From Metopolophium dirhodum (lineage: Eukaryota > Arthropoda > Insecta > Hemiptera > Aphididae): 64,000 bases of DNA. Shown piece after piece: positions 1-12,692 of the stretch. A program made the translations under genes and the position numbers. A model generated the notes under the pieces. The model searched no databases and was not told the origin of the DNA. It saw only the letters and a list, made by a program, of their open reading frames with translations. The DNA lies in the NCBI RefSeq assembly GCF_019925205.1, contig NC_083564.1:11475491-11539490 (forward strand). The letters run 5' to 3'. Numbering within the stretch: position 1 is the stretch's first letter; every line of letters begins with the position of its first letter.

Positions 1-890
1 ATAACATGCTCAATCTATGAAACTGCAATGAAGTTGTAGGTTTCAGCAATAAGTTGGAGCCTCCTACAATAGCTGCATCACACTGCCCGTTTTCAATAGC
101 TTGCACTGCTTGTGACATTGCAACTAAACTGCTGGAACATGCTGTGTCTATGGCAAAACTAGGTCCATTAAAATCAAATGTATATGAGATTCTGTTGGCA
201 AACATAGCCCGGCAACATCCAGTCAATCCATAACCATTGACACGTTCTGGTATTTTACTCAAATAATCGTCAGTTTCACTGTTGGATGCACCAATGTAAA
301 CTCCGATTTTAGTTCCACGGACATCATCTGGGTTCACGCCTATTTAAGCAAATTAATATTATATTTAATAACTTATGTGGTTTATATTTAAATGGGTACA
401 AGTACATATTGAATAAAAAAGAACAATTATATTACCAGCATCCACAATACATTCGTAAGTAGATTCCAAAAGTAATCTCAGTTGTGGGTCCATAACATCA
501 GCCTGTTTAGCATGCACTCCAAAGAAATTGGAATCAAAATATTGCAATTCCTTGAGTTTACCAGTTCTTGATGGGAGGCCATGGATACCTGGAATAAATT
601 ATTTTAAAAGCATAAATATATGTTATTTTAAAAGTAATATAAAGAATGTAGATATATAACAAAAATTATGTACTATTTTACTTACCAGATGGCCAACGGC
701 GATCATCGTCTGTAACCAAATCAATGCCAGCAAACAGATTCTCCCTGAACTCTGCGATTGAATTTGATTCTGGAAGACGTCCGGAAATACCACTGATGAC
801 TATCTCATCATTTCCAGAGTATGGAGAGTTACCATTCACAGCACCATTGCTGGTTTGTTGTTGGTTATCCTGTGGGAATCTTGCTGGCAT
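1..890 (-). CDS. FASN: Fatty acid synthase (type I), N-terminal three coding exons, partial
   Basis: Cytosolic multidomain enzyme that builds long-chain fatty acids from acetyl- and malonyl-CoA with NADPH. Three coding exons run right to left: 686-890, 436-588 and 1-339 (open at the window edge). All junctions are GT/AG and all are phase 1. They encode the first 232 residues, almost all ketoacyl synthase (KS). The family signatures EIVISGISGRLPES (near residue 30) and DLVTDDDRRWPSG (about 57-69) are followed by SNFFGVHAKQADVMDPQ and the active-site block DTACSSS, with the nucleophilic cysteine at residue 187. The start at 888-890 was chosen because KS homology begins about 27 residues later and an acceptor site lies 14 bases upstream (exon edge 904), implying a spliced 5' UTR. 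A short polar N-terminal extension (DNQQQTSNGAVNGNSPYSGN) precedes the KS. The remaining KS and the other catalytic domains lie left of base 1. Confidence 0.95.
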
Positions 891-904
891 TGTGCCTTCA
901 GCTA
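891..904 (-). other. FAS 5' UTR fragment with 3' splice site
   Basis: Fourteen non-coding bases sit between the FAS start codon and an AG acceptor (plus-strand 'ctgaaataatt', from 905). Reading upstream across the acceptor finds no continuing coding homology, so this is read as the last piece of a leader whose first exon lies to the right. Confidence 0.7.
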
Positions 905-3900
905 CTGAAATAATTTTTAAACAATTTATTGGTAATAATAGAATAAAATAAAATTGTCAATAATTATTAATGAATAAAATATTATTATATAATGACAATG
1001 AAATAAAACTGGATCTTGCTCATCTTAATAAAAACACGTTCATGCAAAATAATATAATAACAAAATACTTGGTTTTATATTAGATAGAAGTATAGAACTC
1101 ACCCTAAATAATAAGACAACCGAGGATATGACTATTAATATTAACTATATAGTATCTCATTATAATATATTTGAAGATAAGTATGTAGCAAATGTTTCAC
1201 ATTTAGTTCTTATATAATAATATAATCATTAATTACTTAATCACAATAAAAGTATCATATTCCGTTATTGTTTACAACAAATATAGGTAAGTGGAACAAA
1301 AAAAATTCAGTAGACTCAGATACTTTGTGACACAATGTTTTACTTTTTATATTCATAGACAATAATATTACTGTATTAACAAGACCAAATTTCATTTACA
1401 TAGCAGTTGATAAAAAAATCAATCCTTTACTTATTTATTGTCGGGTAGGTGGTCACTAGGCGACTAAAAAATTTATTTTAAATTCAGGATTTGTTCAATT
1501 GTTTACAAAACCTATAAAAGCATTAACTACAGTGTTTTATGTAAACAAAAATTGAAAACATTGTAATTTGTAAAATCTATCAGCTTGTCATTAGAAACAA
1601 ACATCTAGGAGTTTAGAGTAGAAGGTACCAACATTTACTACAGGAAGTGTCAGGAACACTATATTTTATAGTAACCTAATGAAAATGGAATCATATTAAA
1701 TATTTTAAAACACGATTACTATATTATTACCACTAATAATGTATAATTTTATGTTGGTATAATATACTTAAATTGTGTTTCTGGCGAATATTTGTAGTGT
1801 ACAATTTATTTTATGTACCTATCCATGTATCTCCCATATTAATTATTCATATTTCACGTTCACTACATAATACGATATACAACAAAAATAATACTGTAAG
1901 ATTATACCTATTATAAGTACATTTCAGTTGCAAAATATTGATCATGTGAATAAACGACATCAGCTATTTTTTCTATAGTAGCTAATAATATAAGGTCAAA
2001 CTAGATACCTAGATCAGGTTATTGTTCAACAATAATAATTTATTAAAATCTACTAAAAGTTTCAATGTTAAGTGCACAGATTTTCCGAGATTAAGTATGT
2101 ATTTGTTACGATGTTTATAATATCCACAACCTTGAAAAAGGTCGTAAGAAAATCACACTAGGCATTCAATGTAGGCCGTGAACGCAACTTTTTCCAAATT
2201 AACAAGTAAAACTAGTTTTCATAAAATTAAAAATAATAAGATTATATATATAGGTTTACAAATAACTATATAATAGTACCTAAGTATCTACATAATTACA
2301 TAATCACGCCAGGTGTTAGAAAATTCAACAATTTACGTACGTAAACGTCAATAAAGAAAATTTTTTTTAAGTAGGTAGGTAGGTACTGCGTTGTTCAATT
2401 TGTCAAACATCTGGTATGATTTAAAAAGAATAAACATTTTGATACGTGTCAACAAAATTTTATTATTCGACGTTTTTTAGTGTCTAGTAGGTACGAATTA
2501 TTATTGTTATCGAGAAAAACCAAGAAAGGTGTCGCAAATTATAAAAAATTATAAATGATCGTGCAAAATTCAGATTTTAACGATGTCGTTTAATATGAAT
2601 AAAAATAATTAATAAAAATGTAAATTTAATTACGGAAACAGTGTTTAAAAAAAAACCATTAGGAATATAATAATAATAGTTAAGTATTATTATATAAGTA
2701 TGTTAAGTACAGTAATAATAATATCGTGGCCCGTCCGGTACCGGTGTACCTATCACCGTTTGGTTAGTACGTTTTAATACGTCTGATACGAATAGTACAA
2801 TCTTATCTTTTCGTGTTATAATAATCAGAAGGTGGGAAAGTAAGATCTGTAGGTAATAGTATTATTGTGCGAACTACACACTACGATTTTGCGTTATTCG
2901 CCATAATATAATGTACGGCGAATGATGGTGAGAAATTATTTTAAATAATATAAACGTTAAAATGCGGTAACAGAACCACGGTAATACGTTGTATTTAAAA
3001 AATATATAAATACAAATTCGATCTATCAGTGTCACGTGTTGAATGTTACAGCGTGCGTTAAACGGTGGTTTGATTACGCTATAGTTTACGCATTTATTAC
3101 GCGATGCGAATGCGGAATAGTCCTCCAATCCGTCCGACTGGACTGGTAATATCAGAGGTAGAATAAACGAGTAGGTTCTAATCGGCTGAGTTATTCGTTT
3201 CAGTCGCGTTTTGAGGAATTTATTAAACGAAAATTCCGCGACTAGACTGAGAGATGATCTGCCGCCGCAGCACGTGAATACCTACGCGATAACCGGGATC
3301 GGTCAGCGTTTGACCATCGAATTAACGTTAGAGGTAATAAAACGAAATTTATGATAATTATTAATAACTTGCCAGTTGCGCGTACCGGCTATACGAGAGA
3401 ATCGATCAATGGACATAAATAATAATTACTAGGAGATTACAATATTCAATCGCAGCGCAATAACGACGTGATAATTACGCCAACAGTTACAAAATTGACA
3501 ATCGCAGTCCGCCGAAAATAATACGACTTGATTTACGTGGATTGAATAAAATTTAATATAAACCCATGGGCTATAGGTACTACCCAGAATCGTAAATCGC
3601 GAGATCGAGCTAAGCACATCATTGAGTGGTACACAGACGTACAACAGTTATAGTACATAATATTGTCGAGATCTAAAAAAAAAAATCAATAAATGAATTT
3701 CAGAAGACCAAAGAGACAAGCAACGTAGGATAAACTATATTTTTACAGTCGGCCCTTAGCAATTGTCTGGGTAACCCGGCGGCCAAGACTGTTATCGCAC
3801 TCGAATGCTCTGCCGAAAAGATAACGCAGCGGCGTGTAATCTCTCGAGTGGCACACAAAATACAATATTATTATCATAGTTACCACCTATAATATTATGA

Positions 3901-4300
3901 ATAATTATGAATTACGATTATTACTGGTATTATCTTTACGATTGTAATTAGTTACTGCTTACCCATTTCGGTTGTACTAGGTATACAATATTGTTGATCG
4001 GCGAGTCGAGTGGAGTGTGTTAACCCGACACGGTGGCGGCGCGTAGCTTCGAACCACTACTTCTCAGGAGGATACTTTAAGTACACGAAACTCGCGACGT
4101 ATTCGATTCGCCGGATGTGGATATCGTACGGTATTAATTACCTGCGATTATTAATCGTATCGTAACCGACGTTACACGACTGATATTTTATACTACGATT
4201 ATTGTAAGACGCCGACACGACCGTATTATATTTGCTTTGGATTCGAACACGCGAATAATTGAAGTATCAACGCATGAGGTTTAACGATAATATTGTTATA
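905..4300. other. Non-coding, probably first intron and upstream region of FAS
   Basis: A+T-rich sequence with many in-frame stops in all frames and no conserved protein signature. Because the FAS leader is spliced at 904, part or all of this stretch is likely its first intron on the minus strand. A usable minus-strand donor, GG|GTAAGC, lies at 3961-3962 (exon edge 3963), but nothing proves that it is used. Confidence 0.45.
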
Positions 4301-5050
4301 ATAGTGTTTGTTTACTCTTCAAAATATGGTTTGGCGATATTATTCGGACGGACGCCAGACACGACAGTGATGCAGACCACGGCAGTACAGTCGCTTTAGC
4401 TATAGTATTCTTTACCACGGCATATAACAACGCGGTCGTGAAACGAAAAGAGGAGATGAAAAAAATTGGTAGAAAAAGTGAAGAAAAAACCGTTTCTACC
4501 GCGTATCGTTAGCGTCCGCGGGGGCCGGGGAGGTGGAACTATAATGGAACCGTGGAAGTGGCGTGACCCGAGGATAGTCGGTGGCGTGATACCAGAACGG
4601 GCATTCCGATTGGTTGAGGGATCGCATGCGCGCACGCGCACGATCGAGTCGCCGAGACGCACACGCGGTGCGTCATCGGCTCTTTGGTATCCTCGACCGC
4701 CGCGAATAGCGCTGCGCCGCAGCCAACGGATCGCTGCAGTCTCGCCACAAGGTCAATATAACGACAAGGCGATATCTGCCGGCGGCGGAGGCGAGCGCAA
4801 CAATTAATAACAATCGCGTAGTGCGACGCAGCACTGGGTCAGATTTTGTGTTTATGTTTTCGTACTTCGTTTCGTTTTTTTTTTCGATTCGCGCTAAACA
4901 TTTCTGCATTCGTCATCGCCCGAAACACGACGATTTTCGAGAGTGATTTCAAAAACCCAAACTGCGACCACTGCACTGTACCGCCACCGTTCCCCCAACC
5001 CTGTCCGACCACCCCCAGAATAATGGAATTCAACAAGACCGTGCGATAAT
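3963..5050 (-). promoter_or_regulatory. CpG-rich block, candidate FAS promoter / first non-coding exon
   Basis: From about 4.3 to 5.05 kb the composition shifts from the local background to CpG-rich DNA such as gcatgcgcgcacgcgcacga near 4623. Open frames on both strands here are low-complexity and overlap each other, as expected from GC-rich non-coding DNA. The position upstream of the spliced FAS start, plus a minus-strand donor-like site at 3961-3962, make it the best candidate for the FAS transcription start. No core promoter element was recognised with confidence. Confidence 0.3.
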
Positions 5051-8000
5051 ACGCAATATGGATGTTTGATCATATATCCTTAAACCAACAAAGGAGAGGA
5101 GTTATCTTATATAAAAATTCCTTTAACTTTTGATTACTGTATAATAGGAAACAATTTTACATTTGGATTTTTTTATCAGCTCCAGTAAATTTTATTCCGT
5201 TACATTATGTGAGATCTTTATTGGTCATAATTACACGAATCGCAATTACGGTTTAAATATTATATTATTTATCATTTAAGATTGCACGTAATTACGTATT
5301 AACATCTAATAGTTTATTATCCTAAATAAAAATAAGAGATAAAAAGACAATTTAATGCTCGTTGTTATCAATAAGTATGATATATATAAAATAATAATTA
5401 GTATATTTAATTATTTACTGGTAAGGAACTCGACTTTTGGGAACTCTTGAGTGACATTATTTTTTTTCTTATACTAGAGATTAATACATTTTACATAGGA
5501 AACTAATGCATTACTATTTACTAGTTATTGCAGTTCACGGATTCAACTTCTTTAATATTTCATGTAAACATTTTTATTTCAACATATTATGCACCTATAT
5601 TAATTTAAAAAAAAATATGTGTTTAATGCTGTCTGCAATACTCGAATACCCATTGTTTAAAATATATCATTCAATAGGTATACCTAATATAATGTTATTT
5701 AATATTATATCAAATAATTATAATCACGGAAGGTATATGAGTGTACCTATTTAAGGTACACTTGAAGTATTTTTCCAAAATAATAAATTTAAAAAAAAAT
5801 TGAAATGAAGATAATTTATTTGTTCAACATAAAAAAACAATGTTAAGATGACTATTAACTAATTCATTTTGGATAAAATGCAGATAAAATAAAATTATAA
5901 TAAGTAATAATAATAGTTAGAAACACCGTATAGGGACCCTCTAGTCTATAATCTATATTCTATCGGCTATCACCAATGCTTCATTTTAATCTCGATCGAG
6001 TTCGATATTTGCAAAATTGTCAACAAAACTGCTGACGCCATTGAGGCTTTATATATCATCAACGATAAAGTCGATTAAATGAAATGACGTAAAAATATTT
6101 TTAATTACACCTAATTTTATTAAAATATTACTATTATACTTAAATGTTTTAATGATAAACAACTCAACATAATATTAAAAATATACTAAATTATATTTTA
6201 ATCCTTTACAATAGTTTAAGATTTTTTTTATTATTTAAAACAAAATAACGAAATAAATAAATAATATTTTTTTAATCAGGAATTATTGCTGAATATTAAT
6301 TTAGCTATTCCCGATAACTTTACTGTCTACTATGCATTATTTAGTTTACATTTTCATACCAAGATTGCGAGATCCTATTATAATGTAGAATATATGAGTA
6401 AATCGCTAGGAACTTAAAAAAGTATTAAATCTCTTAGAATCTATACGTGTCAATATAATAAAATATAATATTATTATAGGTAATTTGAAATTTAAACAAA
6501 TTTTATCAATCAAGTCAGTTTTATTAAAATTATTTTTTAATTTTGTACTGCATAATATAAATTAATAGTATAAACAAACTACAATTATAGGAAACACAAG
6601 ATTTATTCAAAACGTGTTTACATTCCGTCTCAAATTTAAAACAAGTTTTGCGAACTTGATATATTATTCAAATATAATATGGGCCATATGGCCTATAATA
6701 TTTTGTAGTGTATACAAGAGTAAAAAATGATGCCTACTATAATTTATTAGGCAGTATGTTAATTATATGAATACTTAATTTTTATTTATGAACCTAATTC
6801 GCTGAAATCGTTATCAAATTAATTAGATATAAACATTTAAGTTGTATATTTATGTTCAACGAAACATGTCCGCGTGTCTACCTATAATAGTTCACGGATG
6901 AAGAGTAACCATATTATGTAAGTATTCCTTTATCACGATTAATATTCACGTGTACACAAAAATGAAATAAAATCACTGCGAATTATTCATATACAATTAT
7001 TGAAACCATCGCTACAATTTTCTAACGTCGCAATAACGTAAAATAGATAAATAATACAGGAATATAATCTACACCGGTTTGCACAGTAAGCAGTTAGGTC
7101 ATCCGTTGTCCCCATTTCATTGTAACATTTTGGACAATGGATTTAACAGATACAATATTTGATAATTAATATGTATTCGTATTCTACATGTTTGAGAGCA
7201 AACTGTTTCATTACATTTTACATACACTAATATATGTGATATGTAGGTAAATAATATAATAATTAAATTACATAAATAGATGTCAAAAATCAAATCATAA
7301 AAATGTTGAGTTTACGCGATTATTATTTTCTAGTTGATAAGTTTTACTAAGGTAACGTACCACATACGTCTCTGCTATTTTAAAGAATAAATAATTATAG
7401 TGATCACTGGTCAGTAATTATTGAACTTAATTTTTCACTATTAAAAAAATGATTTAATTTATGCTTATATTTTATGATAGAAATATACTTAATTTTCTTA
7501 TTTATAATCACACAATGCATGTTAGGTACTCATCTAAAATTTTATGAAATTATAAATTTAAAATGTGCAACTCGGTATTATGTGCATTCTACAGGACGCC
7601 AAATCCATGCCTGGCGTTCTATAATTTTAGTGAAAAACTATAGGTGCTAATGTGCAATAATATAATAATTTAAAATCAAATAATTGTATATTGGTTGTTT
7701 TCTTAGTTGTATTGTATTACTATAAATCATGACGTAGTACCTAACAATTATTATAATAGTTAATTTATTTTATACATCGTAACAGCGGATTGCTATTATT
7801 TAAAGTTTTAAACTATATACTTATACAGTATACAATGTATACAATACACATACATGTATAACAATCTGATAATCAGTATTATTTCTCAATATATATTAAC
7901 TTTAATATTATACAATAATTTAATTCCCTATATTAATTCGTGAAATTGATAGAATCATATTTTTATGGTCTGATTTTATTAACAATACATTTTACTTTCA

Positions 8001-8586
8001 CCTTAAAATAATGTCGGATGAGTTACAATAATGTGTCAAATGTCAATAGTAGATCCTTATCCCCTACTAATTAACTAAATATAAAGTAAAAAAATCGACA
8101 AATTAAAAGAAAATGATATCCGACAATAATGATGCGTACAAAGGGCAAGTAGAATTTAATAAAAACCATTTCGGGGAGAAAGTATTGTTGAGTTATATAG
8201 TGATGATTATCGAACACCGTTAAAAAAATCAATACACGTCTTGTCGATATAAAGGACTGACTGCGACGCTTAAGTAAACCGGAAGGAATTTTTAACAAAC
8301 AGCGCCTAGATATACACCACATAGTATACCTACTATCCGTACGCTTTTATCGACAGTATTGTATAGGAGAGGAGAGTTAAGTATATAATATATGACATAT
8401 TGTTGTAAATAAATTTATATGTAAACAAATAATGTAAATAATAAATATGTATAGTATACTGCAGTAGTAGATAGGTATGTAATATTGCTCATATAGTTGT
8501 ATGGGTAATAATCTGACGAACCACGAACAATAAAAATAGATGTAGCCCGATCGCACTAGACGCGAATAGTAATGAGTATAAAATAT

Positions 8587-8609
8587 TACACACACACACA
8601 CACACACAA
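8587..8609. repeat. (CA)n microsatellite
   Basis: Uninterrupted dinucleotide ca repeat of about eleven units. Confidence 0.95.
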
Positions 8610-9058
8610 CATTTGGGATAAATTCAACTCACTTTCTAGTTTATATATAGGCGGGTTGGATTAAGAGGACGTGATATGTCCGTAAATTTAATAGTAAAAA
8701 CCGTTTTGCGCGGGTAAGAACCACTCAGTGGTTAATCCTAGTGCAGACACCAAATTTGTACACAATATAGAAGATAATTTTCTGTGTCGTAGCGTTTTTA
8801 TTTGTTTGATATCATTAAGAAGAAAAAAGTTATATTTGTTTTAAAAACTGATATTTTTAAATTTTCAAGTGGCAGACAGAAAACAATTATTTCATTCGGT
8901 CGGTGATCATTTAACTACGTACACGCATTTTACAACACGACATTGAATACCTAAACTCATAAGATAAGTTTTCACTCGCGGTCTGTCCGTTTTAATTACA
9001 CAAGGGCGTCGGAATGATAAAACGGAAACATTATAGTTCCTAATCAGCATTCGATAAT

Positions 9059-9083
9059 ATATTATATATATATATATATATAT
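9059..9083. repeat. (TA)n microsatellite
   Basis: Alternating ta run of about twelve units. Confidence 0.9.
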
Positions 9084-12000
9084 CGTTTTTGGTTATTAGA
9101 CCATTGCAGTTTGTCCGATAACTTTTTATATCAATTATTATTTGTTAGTTAGGTATAGTATTATAATATAATATTATAGTGAATCGTATATAATATTAAT
9201 TTTTTATTCATATCAACAGATAAGGCTAAAGTTAACTGTACCTATAATAGGTACAGAAGTCGAGAAATACAATTTTATATGAATATTAGTTTCGTCGTGG
9301 CCAAATTTCGGCTTAATGCATAAATAGTAGGATAGATACACGCAATTCAAATACAAAACTGAAAACAATTAGTTATAAGAAGATATATTTAGAAAAAATA
9401 TCGATATTATGTGATCATAATCATTAATCATTAATAAAATATATTAACTATTGTTCAATGTTTAAACACTATTATATTATAACGCGTCACGGTATTTAGA
9501 CGAAATGACAGTACTTATATATAATAATTTATTATGTTATATTTGTTAAGTATTTGTTTTACAATTATTTTTATAAAACCCCGAAATGGCAAAATGTGAA
9601 CGAATTAGGTTCTAGTTGGTAGTAAAACTCAGATTGTAGATTTTATATTCAACTCTGCAATAAATACATAAATAATTATGCACATTGTCGATAATTTTAT
9701 TAAAAATGAACTTAATACGTCAAACAGTTAGTGGCGAATAAAATACGGTCAAGATCGACGGAACCATAAATTATTATTCATTTTCTATGTAGACTTTTTT
9801 ATGAAAATATGCTGTTCCGCAAAAAGGGCAAACTAAAAAAAAATATTTGCCATTTCCAACCTGCAAAATTGTATTGAGTAAAATTCGAATAATATTAAAA
9901 TACAGCTAAACCACCGCGGAACCACTAAAATAAAAGTTAGAAAATAAAAAATATCTGAGCAAACGATAGACGAGTTGGGTAATATCTACTATAACGTAAT
10001 ACATACATATCATGTAGCAATTTCAAATTGTCGTAAAAACTGTAATGGCTGCAGATTCTCAAAAAATTAATTCAACTCTATAATGATTTATAAACGCGTT
10101 ACTAATAATATAAAAGATCAGAAGTGAATGTACGACTACTAATCAAAAAGGTGATATCAACTCCCTAACCTTTTAAAGTGTCTCAATTTCAAAATCCCAT
10201 CCTTTTATTCTCGTCTTAATATCTCTCCTTTTCTTATCCCTATGTGTGCCACTAATTATGTTATGAAGTATGAACTAACTCTTATTAGGAAATAGGAAGA
10301 TGCGTATTTCCATCGAGGATCCATCCTTTTGCAGGATTAAATAATCAACCGCATTATCTATGTATAATATTATACTAGGTAATCTATTAATTTGTAGGTC
10401 TACTTATAGGTAGTACTTGCTTATATACTATTATAAAAAAATATATTGAATTATTATTTCTATAAAACTTAAATTGTAACTTATATTTTCAAATGTAATG
10501 TTTACAACTTTTGGAAAATAAATACATATTAGAAAAACAATTCATCATATACCTGGCCTGAAAATTAAATTTAAAAACGAGAGTATAAATGGAACATAAG
10601 CGTCCAATATATTATATTATGTCGTCGAAAAAAAAAAAAAATTAAATAATAATCGTGCGTTAGGAGCAGGTAGGTTAGGTACTTACTTGTATACGTATTG
10701 TCAGCCGAAATGAACAAACGACGACAAACTATGCAGTGTAGATGTATCTATGTATAATATTATAATAGTGTATTATAATAACACTATGCGTCTGCGTGTG
10801 TGTGTACAGTAATAATAATATCCAGTAGTTGCTCCAAAATGCGAACGAATGATACGACCTGTGTTTGCGCTGACTGATGTGCGCGAACAAACGGCGTTTG
10901 TGCGCGTTTTAGATTTCGATATCGCAATGATCGATACGCATGGTCTTTATCATTGGCTGGCAAAGGGAGAAAAGGCCAATTATTAATACTATTAACGGCG
11001 TACAATCGATAGGAGACCGTTAAGAAAATCCGTAAATATGATATATATAAATATATATATACATATGCGCGTATGCGTGCGTGTGCGCGCACCTCTATCT
11101 ACCTGCGTAGGCCACGATTTGTTTTTTAGGAATCGGCGGAGGCAATGGCGTTCGGGTCAACGAGATAAAGAAGAGCAGAGTAAAAATATAATATTATAAT
11201 AATGTACACATTATTACTATTATTATTATAATATATACATACGGCGGAAAAATACGTTTTTAACACCGTTTTAAAGCACCAAGGGCAAATCAATGTTAAA
11301 AGATTACACACGATAATCACGGTACAAAGAGAAGTCGTTTGTCCAAATATTAATACATTATATTATAAGCCCGCACTATATAATTTCATATTATATATCA
11401 TAAAGGTACCTAGTATAATACACCGCGAGTATATTAATGCGCACGTTATACCAAAAATAAATTATCCTGGTGTATATATCGTATACTCGGATCGTTTACT
11501 CTTCAGTCTTCATCTATATGACGTTATAAATTGTATAACATAAACCAATACGAGATTATAATATACATACTTACACTGTCTGAATGGACTGATTTTTTTC
11601 TTAAAAGAGTCAATGACATTATTAACGCGTGTCCAGTGCGGTCGAATACGACGACCACCACCACCGATCGCCAACGCAGCCGAAAACCTATAGGTATACT
11701 TACTGGCAATACTTCTATATTACACCAACGATTATGATTTATAGTTATCGCTCTATAATATGACAATACGTGGTCGAAAAATCAAAAACGAAAAAAAAAC
11801 AGTCACAGACAACAGTGAATTCATTTGCCCTGTACATATCAACGACAATAATGCCACCAGCAGTTAAACGACCTTGCATGTGTCGACTCAAAAATATTTC
11901 GATCAGATTATATATTATTGTAATCTAAACGCTACAGCGGATTCAATCCCTTTTTTCACGTACCTACTCAAATTTGAATAATTAATATGAATCAAAAAAA

Positions 12001-12199
12001 TTCACAATAAAAGTAAACTATATATTTCGTTCTTGAATTTGCCATCTAGTTTACAAATCATCAGCTATATAATATAGTTTATTATTATTATTATAATATA
12101 TATATATATTATAGGTACATCCTGATCCTGAAGTATATACTCTTCTTTAACCCGATATACAACCGATCCACATTCTACATTACAAATTCAAAATATATA

Positions 12200-12692
12200 A
12201 AAAGCGGGTAAGTAGATGTCGCTCTGCTGTACAGTAGGTTACAAGTGAGTCAATGTATAATGGATTGTATTAAACTTGAATTCAATGATATAGGTAATAT
12301 CATTGTATAAGAAAAACAATTCTGAGCGAAGACGGATTTTTTAAATTTTTATTATTTATTATAGACTTTAAGTTAAATGAATATTATAATATTATAATTT
12401 TTTATTCGTAGCTACGGTGATAAACAAAGCGTTAGAAATTAAAATCCCAACTTAAGCGGTTTTTCGTAATTTGTCAGTAGTTTTTGCCGTGGCATTAAAT
12501 AACTATTGAGAAAATCGAAAAACGACCTCTCTAAAGTACAATCTTGATTCAATTTGCTAAAAGATAAGGTACTATATGTTGAAATTAAAGCACTCCTTCT
12601 GGTAGAAATTTTGTATACAGGATATAAAAATAAATAAATAAACACTATTGTATAACCACTAGCTTCCTCGCTCCGGTCAGAATCTAATAGGT
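12200..12692 (+). mobile_element. Non-autonomous repeat, short copy of the 'ctgagcggag' family
   Basis: The left part (gcgggtaagtagatgtcgct, then ctgctgtacagtaggttaca) matches, in reverse orientation, the right end of the 26.3-28.0 kb element. The match continues through 'gaattcaatgatata' and 'gtataagaaaaac' to 'attctgagcgaagacgg' at about 12320. The right end (cgctccggtcagaatctaat, ending near 12692) matches the left end of the same element. No coding capacity was seen. The element class is not known to me; inverted 'attctgag' motifs suggest a DNA-transposon derivative. Confidence 0.6.

Larger units (their letters stand above)
5051..12195. other. Gene-free A+T-rich stretch
   Basis: No coding signature, RNA gene or complete mobile element recognised. 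It contains a (CA)n run near 8587-8609 and a (TA)n run near 9062-9083. Short open frames here are A+T-biased and match no family I know. Confidence 0.6.

Noticed and set aside
1440..1475. Box A-like sequence on the minus strand (cgcctagtgacc)
   Set aside because: Poor match to the tRNA box A, with no box B or cloverleaf nearby.
4466..4807. Open frame on the plus strand in the CpG-rich block near FAS
   Set aside because: Low-complexity, overlaps several minus-strand frames, no recognisable domain; typical of GC-rich non-coding DNA.
10140..10340. Pyrimidine-rich patch resembling retroelement coding sequence
   Set aside because: The translation is broken by stops and no reverse transcriptase or endonuclease motif could be recognised.
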